Assembly (NCBI RefSeq): GCF_000308455.1
Contig: NZ_BAFP01000273.1
Location: 62,001 to 126,000 of the forward strand
Length of the DNA: 64,000 nt
Direction: 5' to 3'
From: Nocardia abscessus NBRC 100374
Lineage (GTDB): Bacteria; Actinomycetota; Actinomycetes; Mycobacteriales; Mycobacteriaceae
The notes beneath the pieces are model-generated. The model searched no databases and was not told the origin of the DNA. It worked only from the letters and a program-made list of their open reading frames with translations. Numbering within the stretch: position 1 is the first letter of the stretch; every line of letters starts with the position of its first letter. Made by a program: the position numbers and the translations under genes. Positions 7,950 through 16,057 of this stretch are shown here, piece by piece.

Positions 7950-8858
7950 ATGAATCCCGCCGCACCGCGAGCCCTCTCGCGCCGGCTGGCGTGGGCGATT
8001 CTGGCTCGCGCCGCGCTGACCGCGGCGCCGGTGGTGCGTGAGCTGATGCGCACGCTCGAGGTCGAGGAGGCCGCCGCCCGGCTGGCCACTGGCGATGTCG
8101 CGGCGGCTGTCCCGCGTGACCTGCGTGGTCAGGCTGCCCAGGATCTCGACCGCGCCGACGAGCTCGGCGTTCGGCTGGTCACTCGCGATGACGCCGAGTG
8201 GTGGCCGAGGGCTGTGGCCGACCTCGACGCGCCCGGCGTGGCCGCGGGGAGCCCGGTGGCGTTGTGGATGTGCGGCGCACCGCGGCACAGTCCGCTGTCG
8301 CAGTTCACCGTCGCGGTCGTCGGTTGCCGCGCGGCCTCCGAATACGGGGTGCACGTCACCCATGACCTCGCCGGTGATCTGGCCGAGCGTGGCTGGACGG
8401 TCATCAGCGGCGGTGCGTTCGGTATCGATGCCGCCGCCCATCGTGCGGCGCTCAACCGTGGTGGTCGCACGATCGCGGTGGTCGCGACCGGGTTGGGTCG
8501 CGCCTACCCGGTCGCGCATCGTGAGCTGTTCGACCGGATCGCCGAGTCCGGGTTGCTCATCTCGGAGTACCCGCCCGATACTGCGGCGGCCAAACACCAG
8601 TTCCTGCAACGCAACCGGCTGGTGGCCGCGCTGGCGCGGGCGCTGGTCATCCCGGAATCCGCAATCCGTGGCGGCACCCGCAATACCGCCAGCTGGGCGC
8701 GCCGGCTCAACCGCCCGGTATTCGCGATTCCTGGTCCTATCTACTCCACAGCATCGAGGGGCTGCCACGACCTGATCCGTGACGGTCACGCCCGCCTGGT
8801 CACCGATGCCCACCAGGTCATCGACGACCTCCACGCCGACCCCGCCACGCGCGGCTGA
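7950..8858 (+). CDS. dprA: DprA/Smf-type DNA-processing protein
   Basis: 302 residues. The Rossmann-like DprA core starts near residue 120 with VVGCRAASEYG, followed by SGGAFGIDAAAH, the VATGLGRAYP turn, SEYPPD and FLQRNRLVAAL. GGTRNTASWA replaces the more usual SGSLxTA. The first ~110 residues are helical and divergent; there is no C-terminal winged helix. Chromosomal DprA loads RecA on single-stranded DNA during transformation. On an element with a relaxase and SSB, it may process incoming single strands after conjugation (inference). RBS ATGGAGG precedes ATG 7950. Confidence 0.85.
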   Translation: MNPAAPRALSRRLAWAILARAALTAAPVVRELMRTLEVEEAAARLATGDVAAAVPRDLRGQAAQDLDRADELGVRLVTRDDAEWWPRAVADLDAPGVAAGSPVALWMCGAPRHSPLSQFTVAVVGCRAASEYGVHVTHDLAGDLAERGWTVISGGAFGIDAAAHRAALNRGGRTIAVVATGLGRAYPVAHRELFDRIAESGLLISEYPPDTAAAKHQFLQRNRLVAALARALVIPESAIRGGTRNTASWARRLNRPVFAIPGPIYSTASRGCHDLIRDGHARLVTDAHQVIDDLHADPATRG

Positions 8859-8997
8859 CCAAGGGGCATCCGCGGGCTGTCACCACGTAGCCGCCAGCCA
8901 CGCATCGCTGACCTGGCGGCAGCACTTTGTGTCCGTATTCGACCCACCCCGCTCCGGCGGCGTTCAGTCCGCCCCACCGATCCCAGGAGGTTTGTTC
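8859..8997 (+). other. short spacer between dprA and the 79-aa gene
   Basis: 139 bp with no gene. It holds a strong CCAGGAGG ribosome site at 8984-8991 for the next gene. No clear promoter or hairpin is visible. Confidence 0.3.
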
Positions 8998-9237
8998 ATG
9001 TCCGCGTCCAGCCTTGCCGTGCAGTCCCTTGCTCGTGGCGACCACGAGCGTCTCGAACATCTCGGCTACGCCGGAGCCACGCCCGCCATCACCGACTCGG
9101 CGGTGCTGGATCGCTGGCGCGGCGACTACCCCGGCTGGCGGGGCCGCTACTGGGCGTTCCTCGACGACGAGCACGGCGTGCTGCGACTGCGCCCGATCAA
9201 CGTCACCCGCCAGCCCGCCCAGCAGGCCGCTGCCTGA
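8998..9237 (+). CDS. small hypothetical protein, 79 aa
   Basis: ATG 8998 follows CCAGGAGG by 6 nt. The product is a single small domain rich in Trp and Arg (LDRWRGDYPGWRGRYWAF), ending with Ala/Gln. The family is unknown. Its own strong ribosome site and a downstream hairpin suggest independent, possibly high expression. Confidence 0.65.
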   Translation: MSASSLAVQSLARGDHERLEHLGYAGATPAITDSAVLDRWRGDYPGWRGRYWAFLDDEHGVLRLRPINVTRQPAQQAAA

Positions 9238-9248
9238 CCTCTCATCCG

Positions 9249-9266
9249 CGCGGGCTTACGCCCGCG
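9249..9266 (+). terminator. perfect 7-bp hairpin after the 79-aa gene
   Basis: CGCGGGC (9249-9255) and GCCCGCG (9260-9266) flank a TTAC loop. There is no T-run, as is usual for actinobacterial hairpin terminators. It lies 12 bp after the stop and about 80 bp before parB. Confidence 0.5.
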
Positions 9267-9346
9267 TCCTGCCCCGCATCCATAACCCGGCCCGGCGGCC
9301 TCGCCTGCGACTGGTGAGGTCGCCGCGCCGCTTGTCGTGAGGAGCC

Positions 9347-11038
9347 GTGTTGACTACTTCCACCCTGACCGCCATCGCCGACCCGGCCACCGATCCCGGT
9401 CCTGACACCGACCCGGTAGCCGTCGAGGAAACCGTGCCTGCCACGCAACCCGCCCCCGTGGTCGAGGAGCCCACCGTCATCGAAGACATGCCAGTGCCGG
9501 CTCTGCCCGAGGCCAAGGCGGAGTACCTGGATCCGGCGGAGTTGGTGATCGCCGAAAACGTCCGCCAGAGTTTCGATCTCGCCGCGCACCCGGAGGAGGC
9601 GGCGTCGATTAGGGAGTTCGGTGTCGGCAACCCGATCCGTGCCGAACGCGAGCCCGACGGCTCCGTTCATGTCGTCGACGGGCAGATCCGCACGCTGATC
9701 GCCCGGGAGGTCGGGTTGGCGCGGGTGCCGGTGTGGATTACCGACGCCACCACCGATATCGACGCGAAGGAGCGGCGGATCGCGCGGACGTTGACCCAGA
9801 TCAACCTCAACGACCGCCGCATCCCGCTCACCGACTCCGACCGCGCCACCGGCATCGCGTTGATGCTCGACCTCGGAGCGTCCGCGACCCGGGTCGCGAA
9901 AGGGTTGCAGCGCAAACGGTCGGAGATTCAGAAGACCGCCGCAGTCGGTGCCTCCGACACCGCCAAGCAGCTGCTCGAACAGCGCCAGTACGGCCTCGAT
10001 CAGCTCGCGGTGATCGCCCACTACGAGAACCTCGGCGACACCGACGCGGTCGAACGCCTGGCGACGGCGGGACGGTGGAGCTTCGCCTCCACCGCGAAAC
10101 GGATCGAGCACGACCGCGCCGAAACCCGAGCCCGCCTGCACGAATCGCTTCTCTACGGCGCGTACGGGTTCGGGGTCCTCGCCGCCGAACCCGACACCAG
10201 AGAACCGGATGCGGCCTACATTCCGGCCAGCGAGCTGGTCACCGCCGCGGGTGAGCCGGTCAGCGAGGAGTCGATTTACGCCGACCCGGCCCGGTGGGTG
10301 GTGTATCTCGAGGTGCAGGAGAACGGGCTGCTGGTGGACAGGGACACCGGCGCGATCGTCGACGCGGGCACTGTCGACTGGAGCACCCGCGGCGACCTGT
10401 CCGCCGAACCCGCCGACGGGCGGGTGCATGCCGAGCGGGTGCAGTGGCGTGACCGCTGGATCCCGTCCTACTTCCTGCCCGCCAGCGCGCTGGTCGACAG
10501 CGGCCTGCAGCAGATCGTCCCCGACACTGGTGACGGCTCCGAAGAAGCCGCCGCGAAGGCGGCTGCCGAGCGAGAGCAGGCCCGCCAGGACCGGCGGCGG
10601 GTGATCGAGCTGAACAAGCGCGGGGATGCGGCCAACGCGCGGCGGCAGGAGTTTCTGCCGCGTCTGCTGGCCGGGCGCACCCCGCCGAGGCAGGCGGCGG
10701 CGTTCGTCGCCGAATCCATGGCCCACACCCTGGATCCGGCCGATCTGCGGAAGGTGACCACGCTGCTCGGTATCGGGGGTTCCACGCAGCAGCTGGTCGA
10801 CGCGATCCACGCCGCGACACCGTCGCGGGCGTGGATGATCGTGCTCGCCATGCAGATCGCCGCCGCCGAGGCACCGATCGGCAAAAGCTTCTGGCGCGAC
10901 AGCTCCGCGGCCACGAAGCGGTATCTGCACTTCCTCGCCGAAGCCACAGCCGGAACCGAGCTGGACTTCGCGCTGCTCGATGTCGAACAGGCCGCCGCCG
11001 GAGACATCGACTACCACGACATCGACCTCGCCTCCTGA
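9347..11038 (+). CDS. parB: ParB/RepB/Spo0J-like partition protein
   Basis: 563 residues, longer than chromosomal ParB (about 300). After an acidic, Pro/Thr-rich N-terminus of ~60 residues, the ParB nuclease-like domain is visible: LVIAENVRQSFD, SIREFGVGNPI, VHVVDGQIRTLIAREVGLARVPV. A helix-rich DNA-binding region follows (ASATRVAKGLQRKRSEIQKTAAVG), then a long C-terminal part with a charged segment (AAAKAAAEREQARQDRRR) and a helical tail. No ParA gene is in the window, so it may work in trans with a distant ParA or act as a regulatory ParB-like factor. GTG 9347 has GAGGAG about 8 nt upstream. Confidence 0.8.
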   Translation: MLTTSTLTAIADPATDPGPDTDPVAVEETVPATQPAPVVEEPTVIEDMPVPALPEAKAEYLDPAELVIAENVRQSFDLAAHPEEAASIREFGVGNPIRAEREPDGSVHVVDGQIRTLIAREVGLARVPVWITDATTDIDAKERRIARTLTQINLNDRRIPLTDSDRATGIALMLDLGASATRVAKGLQRKRSEIQKTAAVGASDTAKQLLEQRQYGLDQLAVIAHYENLGDTDAVERLATAGRWSFASTAKRIEHDRAETRARLHESLLYGAYGFGVLAAEPDTREPDAAYIPASELVTAAGEPVSEESIYADPARWVVYLEVQENGLLVDRDTGAIVDAGTVDWSTRGDLSAEPADGRVHAERVQWRDRWIPSYFLPASALVDSGLQQIVPDTGDGSEEAAAKAAAEREQARQDRRRVIELNKRGDAANARRQEFLPRLLAGRTPPRQAAAFVAESMAHTLDPADLRKVTTLLGIGGSTQQLVDAIHAATPSRAWMIVLAMQIAAAEAPIGKSFWRDSSAATKRYLHFLAEATAGTELDFALLDVEQAAAGDIDYHDIDLAS

Positions 11039-11087
11039 CACCACCACATTCGATTCGCCCAGGACAGGTGAGGCGATCCGGCTGTCA

Positions 11088-11123
11088 GTGCTGCCACCGA
11101 GGCCACTACCTCGGTGGCAGCAC
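11088..11123 (+). repeat. perfect 15-bp inverted repeat between parB and ssb
   Basis: GTGCTGCCACCGAGG (11088-11102) and CCTCGGTGGCAGCAC (11109-11123) are exact reverse complements around a CCACTA loop. There is no T-run. It could be the parB terminator, or a ParB or SSB-operon binding site. The 10-mer CGGTGGCAGC inside it recurs at 11737-11746. Confidence 0.6.
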
Positions 11124-11172
11124 GATCCCCCATTCATCCCCATCTGTCCACACCTTGTGAAGGAGCATGCTC

Positions 11173-11706
11173 ATGGCCGGAGACACCCCGCTGACGGTGA
11201 TCGGGAACCTGACCGCCGATCCGGAGTTGAGGTTCACCCCCGCCGGTCACGCGGTCGTGAATTTCACCGTCGCCTCCACCCCGCGGCACTTCGACCGCAA
11301 CGCCAACGAGTGGAAAGACGCCGAGGCGCTGTTCATGCCGTGCAGCATCTGGCGCGAAGCCGCAGAGAACGTCGCCGAATCGCTCACCCGCGGTGCACGT
11401 GTCATCGTCTCGGGTCGGTTGAAGCAGCGCAGCTGGCAGACCGCCGAGGGCGACAAGCGCAGCCGGGTGGAACTCGAGGTCGAGGAGATCGGACCGTCGC
11501 TGCGCTTCGCCACTGCCAAGGTCAACCGCGTCTCCCGCCATTCGGGCAATGGCTACAGCCGCGCGGCGGCTAGTCGCTCCGACAGCGATGACCGGGCCCG
11601 GGACCTCGTGGGCGCGGCAGCGGGAACCGGGAGCGACGACCCATGGGCGTTCAACGGCGTGAGCTCCTTCGGGGGTGGCTCCGGGGTGGAAGATCCGGCT
11701 TTCTGA
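11173..11706 (+). CDS. ssb: single-stranded DNA-binding protein
   Basis: 177 residues. The OB fold is clear: TVIGNLTADPELRFTPAGHAVVNFTVAS, W(R)EAAENVAESL, and GARVIVSGRLKQRSW with the following VELEVEEIGPSLRFAT strand. The C-terminal tail is Gly/Ser-rich and ends EDPAF rather than the usual DDDIPF, so the acidic tip that recruits partners is shortened. I prefer ATG 11173 over ATG 11167 because AAGGAG (11159-11164) is 8 nt from 11173 but only 2 nt from 11167. Plasmid SSBs protect the transferred strand after conjugation; it fits with DprA and the relaxase in this window. Confidence 0.9.
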   Translation: MAGDTPLTVIGNLTADPELRFTPAGHAVVNFTVASTPRHFDRNANEWKDAEALFMPCSIWREAAENVAESLTRGARVIVSGRLKQRSWQTAEGDKRSRVELEVEEIGPSLRFATAKVNRVSRHSGNGYSRAAASRSDSDDRARDLVGAAAGTGSDDPWAFNGVSSFGGGSGVEDPAF

Positions 11707-11725
11707 TCCCGATCCCACACGAATC

Positions 11726-11787
11726 GTGGTGGCCGGCGGTGGCAGCCTGACCTTCTCACGAACGGATATTCGCTGCCCGGCCACCAC
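11726..11787 (+). repeat. nested inverted repeat downstream of ssb
   Basis: GTGGTGGCCGG (11726-11736) pairs perfectly with CCGGCCACCAC (11777-11787). Inside it, GGCAGC (11741-11746) pairs with GCTGCC (11772-11777; the last C is shared with the outer arm, so the two stems compete there). The ~25-nt apical loop is AT-richer (GAACGGATATTCG). It shares CGGTGGCAGC with the repeat before ssb. A terminator, a partition site or another protein-binding structure are all possible. Confidence 0.5.
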
Positions 11788-12138
11788 TGATCGCTCGTGC
11801 CGTCGGGTTTTCGGTGGGTGAGGGCTGATCGTCTGGTCGTCTGCCCCGCCTTGCTGAGTGCTACCAGGCCGTGATCCCGCCACGGCTGCGGGCCCGCGCC
11901 CGGTCGTCACCGAATTCGCCCGCGCGACGTCGCACCGTGCGCGCTGGTCGGTGTGGTCAGCGCACGAATTCGCCGCCGCCCGCGTGGGCGCGTTCCCTCC
12001 GCCGTGTCGGGATCCCACCCTGGTCGGCCGCACTCAGGCGGGTCAGACGACCAGCCGCCCAGCCCCGTGCCGGGGTTCGTGCTGTGCGCGGGTCCGGTGC
12101 GGGGCCGAGCTGTTTCCACGACACGACAGGAGTCCGTG
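11788..12138 (+). other. 350-bp spacer upstream of the relaxase-module protein gene
   Basis: An open frame runs from 11953 into the next gene, but its codons lack the protein-like pattern and no ribosome site precedes it. I therefore treat this stretch as leader. ACAGGAG at about 12126 serves the ATG at 12139. Confidence 0.35.
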
Positions 12139-13698
12139 ATGACCGCTACGTTGAACACGCCCGATACTGCTGTTGCCGTTTCCCCGTTCGCTGAGGCGCT
12201 CGGGGAGATCGAGTACCTTCTCGAGGTCGATCCCGACCGGGCGCGTGAGCGTTTCACCGAGGTTCTGACCTTGGCCTCGCCGCGGGAGCGCCAGCTGCTC
12301 GACCGGGCCGCAGACCTGTTGACCCGGTCCCCGTTCAAGGTCGCGGCCCGACAGCTGGGCTGGATGGCCAAGAGCCGACCCGAACTGCGGGCCATGATCA
12401 TTGCTCACACCGCCGACTCCGAACCCGGCCTGTATCGGCCTGAGTTGCGTCAGCAGTCCGACACCTCGATCGAGGCCGCCGAATGGGTGCGCCGCTCCAT
12501 CCGTGATCGCCGCCAGCGTGACCGGCTCACCGCCACCCCCACCGCCGCCACCGACGCCGCGCGCCTGAGCGTCGAGGCCATCGCCACTCGCCGCGCAGCC
12601 CGCACGCCGGTACCCGCCACGGTCAGTTTGCGGCACCGTGAACGCGACCGCCGCGTCACCGAACGCCGCGAGAGGATCTACGCCGCCTACGCCGCGGACC
12701 GGCTCTACGCGATCGACACCGAGCCCGACACCGACCGCACCCCGCCGGTGCCCGAACCGCGCAAACCCGCCAACCTGATGTGGGCGCACGTGCAAGCCGA
12801 CCTGTGGGACCGCAGCTACTTCCTGCACGTCGCCCACTGCTACACCGAGGCCGACCGTCACCTGCTCGCGCCCGAGGCATCCCCGCGCCGCGGCGAACGC
12901 GACGGCCGCGACAGCGCCCTCGACGAGGCCGCTCGCGCGTTCCTGCACGACCACGACACCGACCCCGATCCCGCGGTCGGCGGCGATCGACGCACCCGCT
13001 CTCGCCGTGACCGCCGCGGCCTGCCGCCGAGGATCACCCCCGTCGACCAGAGCCGGTTCGCGGCCCGGCGCACCGGGCTGCCCGTTCCCGATGACCGCGA
13101 CGAGTATCTGCCCTACACCGAACTCGACGTCCGCGAGTCCACCTGGCAGGGCTCGGGATTGGACTACGACCTCGCGGCCATGACCCCCTACCTCGGGTGG
13201 CCGTGCGTCGGCTGCTGGATCGACCGCCCCGCCAGCGACCGACGCGCGGTCCACGCCCTCGACGGCGACCACGTCAGCGACGACGGTCTCTGCGACGTCT
13301 GCCGCGCCGACGGCCACCCCGGCATCGCGCCGCTGGCCCCGGGGTGGGGCATGCGCAGCTTCGTCGAATCCCGCTGCACCTACATCGCCGCCACCCACCC
13401 ACGGCAGGCGCGCGCGATCCTCGACCGCATCCGCGCCGCCGCCGCGAACACTGGCCCCACCTGGCGTCTGATCACTCGCTGGATGGCGGTGAACCTCGAC
13501 CAGACCAACGCCGTTGCCCCGGCACCGCGACCGGCCGCCCGCCGCCCGCGCAAGGCCACGACGCTGGGAGCCGGGCAGCGCGTCGGCCGCTGCGATGCCT
13601 GCGCCCGCCCCAGTGTCGTCCACGCCGACGGCTACTGCACCACCTGCCGTATCGACCTCGGTCTCGTACCGGCCCCTCGCCGATCGACCGCGGCCTGA
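12139..13698 (+). CDS. protein sharing two modules with the C-terminus of the MobF relaxase
   Basis: 519 residues from ATG 12139 (ACAGGAG upstream). Residues ~40-102 (ASPRERQLLDRAADLLTRSPF, then ARQLGWMAKSRPELR) match relaxase residues ~1500-1565 in the same order (EDQRAILADIAETLYRNSFP, then RLRWAGERYPQHRALI). Residues ~340-455 (LDYDLAA, GCVGC-like C-x-x-C, DDGLCDVCRADGHPGI, CTYIAATHPRQA) match relaxase LDYDLAA, CVACG, DDGLCGECRDNHVPGI and CDHITTTNPAPA. The middle is Arg-rich with charged helices. A last zinc pair CDAC...CTTC closes the protein. The function is unknown; a relaxosome or DNA-transfer accessory is inferred. Confidence 0.65.
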   Translation: MTATLNTPDTAVAVSPFAEALGEIEYLLEVDPDRARERFTEVLTLASPRERQLLDRAADLLTRSPFKVAARQLGWMAKSRPELRAMIIAHTADSEPGLYRPELRQQSDTSIEAAEWVRRSIRDRRQRDRLTATPTAATDAARLSVEAIATRRAARTPVPATVSLRHRERDRRVTERRERIYAAYAADRLYAIDTEPDTDRTPPVPEPRKPANLMWAHVQADLWDRSYFLHVAHCYTEADRHLLAPEASPRRGERDGRDSALDEAARAFLHDHDTDPDPAVGGDRRTRSRRDRRGLPPRITPVDQSRFAARRTGLPVPDDRDEYLPYTELDVRESTWQGSGLDYDLAAMTPYLGWPCVGCWIDRPASDRRAVHALDGDHVSDDGLCDVCRADGHPGIAPLAPGWGMRSFVESRCTYIAATHPRQARAILDRIRAAAANTGPTWRLITRWMAVNLDQTNAVAPAPRPAARRPRKATTLGAGQRVGRCDACARPSVVHADGYCTTCRIDLGLVPAPRRSTAA

Positions 13699-13725
13699 CC
13701 GACCACTCCCAGAGCCCCCTCGATC

Positions 13726-13766
13726 ACCGGTCCGCCGTGGCTGCCTCGCGCCCACGGCGGACCGGT
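13726..13766 (+). terminator. perfect 15-bp hairpin after the relaxase-module protein gene
   Basis: ACCGGTCCGCCGTGG (13726-13740) and CCACGGCGGACCGGT (13752-13766) are exact reverse complements with an 11-nt loop. It begins 28 bp after the stop. No T-run; likely an actinobacterial terminator. Confidence 0.65.
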
Positions 13767-13796
13767 CCACCACCCCGACCTTCAGGAGTCCACATA

Positions 13797-14183
13797 ATGC
13801 AGCGACCCCTGACCGTCCTGCGCCACCTCACCCGAGCGCTACGCCGCGCCTTCACCCCGCACCGCCGCGGCATCACCGTGCGGGTCTTCCTCAACACCAA
13901 CCCGCGCGCCACACTCCACGGCTACACCCGCGCCGCCGTACTGGACCTCGCCTACGACCACACCGTCCCCACCGAAGACGCCGCGGACGACGATGCCCTG
14001 CTCGAGCGGGCCTTCGCCGCGTTCAACGGCTACCCCGACCGCCCCGAGGACCGCGTCCACGCCGACGCCTGGACCGACAACCGATTCCGGTCGCTGTCGG
14101 TCGGCGACGTCGTCGCCCTCGACGACCGCTACTACGCCTGCCAATCGCGCGGTTGGGTGCGCATCCCCGCCCCGCGCACCTGA
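13797..14183 (+). CDS. hypothetical protein, 128 aa
   Basis: ATG 13797 has TTCAGGAG about 10 nt upstream, while the frame's upstream extension lies inside another gene. The N-terminus is basic (RHLTRALRRAFTPHRRG), followed by a globular part ending SVGDVVALDDRYYACQSRGWVRI, which resembles the C-terminal strand pattern of small plasmid proteins that carry a 'VGD(V/L)...' hairpin. No family is assigned. It is flanked by perfect hairpins, so it is probably monocistronic. Confidence 0.6.
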   Translation: MQRPLTVLRHLTRALRRAFTPHRRGITVRVFLNTNPRATLHGYTRAAVLDLAYDHTVPTEDAADDDALLERAFAAFNGYPDRPEDRVHADAWTDNRFRSLSVGDVVALDDRYYACQSRGWVRIPAPRT

Positions 14184-14206
14184 GAGTCGCGCCACCACCG
14201 CACGAC

Positions 14207-14232
14207 GGCCGGGACCACCCCTGGTCCCGGCC
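14207..14232 (+). terminator. perfect 11-bp hairpin closing the plasmid-core gene string
   Basis: GGCCGGGACCA (14207-14217), loop CCCC, TGGTCCCGGCC (14222-14232). Very stable with a short loop, 24 bp after the stop codon. No T-run. Confidence 0.7.
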
Positions 14233-14534
14233 CTCACCAGTTGCCACCTTCACCCGATCACCCATACCCCCTCACCGACCCACGTCCCTCTCCACTTATC
14301 CACATCCATCCACACGCCACCACTGCCCTACTCCTCCTACACCCTCCACAGCTCACCTACACCCCCTTCTTCTCTCTTTTCTCAGGCACACCTCTTGCAT
14401 CCAGGATAACAACTTGGACTATCAACGGTAACGCGACCGTTATCTGATTCCGCTGGTGGACTTTTGGTGCTCGGGTACTGCGACACACCGGGGCTGACCG
14501 TGAGGTCGTTGACCGCTGCGGATCGCTGGCTACG
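14233..14534 (+). promoter_or_regulatory. pyrimidine-skewed tract and inverted repeats before the recombinase module
   Basis: From about 14240 to 14395 the top strand is almost purine-poor (long CAC/CTCC/TTCT runs), unlike any coding stretch nearby. It leads into an AT-richer patch. There AACGGT (14424-14429) and ACCGTT (14436-14441) form an inverted repeat, with GATAAC (14405-14410) and GTTATC (14439-14444) as an outer pair. This could be the operator of the XRE protein encoded at 15707, an attachment/core recombination region for the recombinase, or an origin element. No gene is seen. Confidence 0.45.
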
Positions 14535-15710
14535 GTGAGGCGACAAAGTCGCTTTTCCGTTGACGAATCTGGAGCGGAGTTGGCCAAGATCCCTGGTTCT
14601 GCGGGGCTGGTTCTCGTCGAGGGCGTGCGCCATCTGGACGAACCGGCGGCGGTGTTCGAGGGCATGCTGACGGGCTGGGCGAACCAGCAGAAGTCGCGAA
14701 TGCTGGCGCCGTCGACGATCGAGCCGCGGCTGTCGCTGCTACGCAGATTCGCCGAATTCACCGCGTCGCACCCGTGGTCGTGGACGGCGTCGGATGTCGA
14801 GGACTTCACCGTCTCGCTGACGGGTGAGACGGGTGGGCGGCTCGCGCCGGCCACGATCCGTGGCTACCACCTGGTGCTGCGGATGTTCTGCGACTACCTC
14901 ACCGATCCGCGCTATGAGTGGTTGCGGCAATGCCGCGACCGCTTCGGGCAGGTGCCCGAGCAGATCTGTCATGAGTGGAACACCGTTGCGCACCTGGTCG
15001 ACTACGAAGGCCGTCCCGGCCGCCGCCCCTTCTCCTATAACGAGCTGCAGGGGCTGTTCGACTACCTCGACGAACGTGTCGAGCGCATCGCGACATCCGG
15101 CCGCAAAGGCGCGTTGGCCGCCCTGCGCGACGCACAGATGATCAAGACCTGCTACGCCTATGGGCTGCGCCGCACCGAACTCTGCCGCCTGGAGTTGGTC
15201 GATCTGCGGCCGAATCCGCATATGCCGCAATGGGGCAGCTATGGGTCGCTGCACGTGCGCTACGGCAAGGCCACCCGCGGCAGCACACCGCGGCGACGGA
15301 CCGTGCTGACGGTGCCGGAGTTCGACTGGGTCGTGGCCGGGATGCGGCAATGGGTCGAGCAGGCACGCCCCATCCTCAATGCCGCCGACCATCCGGCGCT
15401 CTGGGTGACCGAACGCCTCACCCAGGTCGACGGCTGCTTCCTGGAGAAACGGTTCTCCCGCATCCGCGCCGGGGCAGGGCTGGCGCCGGAGTTGACGCTG
15501 CACTGCCTACGCCATTCCTACGTCACGCACCTGATCGAGTTCGGCTACCCCGAACGGTTCGTCCAAGAACAGGTCGGCCACCATTTCGCGTCGACGACGG
15601 CGATCTACACCTCGGTCAGCAACGACTTCAAAAAGCAGACCCTGCGAGCAGCACTGCACCGCGTCTACACCCCCAACCCCGCACCAACCACACCCCAGGA
15701 GGTCCGGTGA
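14535..15710 (+). CDS. tyrosine recombinase/integrase
   Basis: 391 residues from GTG 14535. The N-terminal SAM-like core-binding region is helical (LSLLRRFAEFTASH), followed by the catalytic domain: Arg212 in YGLRRTEL, a lysine in RYGKATRG (~245), His323-x-x-Arg326 in LHCLRHSYVTH, His349 in QVGHHF and the nucleophile Tyr358 in AIYTSVS. All expected catalytic positions are present, so the enzyme should be active. It overlaps the XRE gene by GTGA, and that is followed directly by a second recombinase-like gene, so the three probably act together. Target sites are not identifiable by eye. Confidence 0.85.
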   Translation: MRRQSRFSVDESGAELAKIPGSAGLVLVEGVRHLDEPAAVFEGMLTGWANQQKSRMLAPSTIEPRLSLLRRFAEFTASHPWSWTASDVEDFTVSLTGETGGRLAPATIRGYHLVLRMFCDYLTDPRYEWLRQCRDRFGQVPEQICHEWNTVAHLVDYEGRPGRRPFSYNELQGLFDYLDERVERIATSGRKGALAALRDAQMIKTCYAYGLRRTELCRLELVDLRPNPHMPQWGSYGSLHVRYGKATRGSTPRRRTVLTVPEFDWVVAGMRQWVEQARPILNAADHPALWVTERLTQVDGCFLEKRFSRIRAGAGLAPELTLHCLRHSYVTHLIEFGYPERFVQEQVGHHFASTTAIYTSVSNDFKKQTLRAALHRVYTPNPAPTTPQEVR

Positions 15711-16057
15711 GCAGTCGACGCATGGTGATGAGCTGGCATCTTCGCCAAGTGATGGCCACCCGCGGCATATTCCAGACCAGCGAGCTCGTCCCGCTGCTGG
15801 CCGACCGCGGAGTGCACCTGAGCCGTCAATACGTCCACAAACTGGTCACCACCGCGCCCCAGCGGATCAACACCGACCTGCTCGCCGCACTCTGCGACAT
15901 CCTGCACTGCCAACCCAACGACCTGCTGGAACCAGTCGCCGCCCACACCGAGCAGACCCGCACCGGCACCGACGGACACCATCTGGAAGGACTTGGGATC
16001 GGAGACCTGCGGCCCGTCCGAGCCGTCGTCCGGCGACCGCACGAACCGAACGCATAA
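15707..16057 (+). CDS. XRE/Cro-type small regulator
   Basis: 116 residues from GTG 15707 (GTGA overlap, AGGAGG 6 nt upstream). WHLRQVMATRG...LVPLLADRGVHLSRQYVHKLVTTAPQRINTDLLAALCDILHCQPNDLLEP is the helix-turn-helix pattern of the Cro/C1-type HTH_26 group. The tail is Arg-rich. The likely role is control of the recombinase operon or an accessory in recombination. TAA at 16055-16057 abuts the ATG of the next gene. Confidence 0.8.
   Translation: MSSRRMVMSWHLRQVMATRGIFQTSELVPLLADRGVHLSRQYVHKLVTTAPQRINTDLLAALCDILHCQPNDLLEPVAAHTEQTRTGTDGHHLEGLGIGDLRPVRAVVRRPHEPNA

Noticed and set aside
9242..11143. Long antisense frame across parB
   Set aside because: Runs opposite a clear ParB with no motif of its own; its residue composition mirrors the parB codons.
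11167..11172. Earlier ATG for ssb
   Set aside because: AAGGAG is too close (2 nt) to 11167, while it is 8 nt from ATG 11173.
12043..13773. Long antisense frame across the relaxase-module gene
   Set aside because: Same reason as above: it lacks any structured motif or ribosome site and is mirrored by a gene with CxxC pairs and matches to the relaxase.
14240..14534. Confident att site for the integrase
   Set aside because: A repeat is present but no second att-like copy was found within the window to pair with it.
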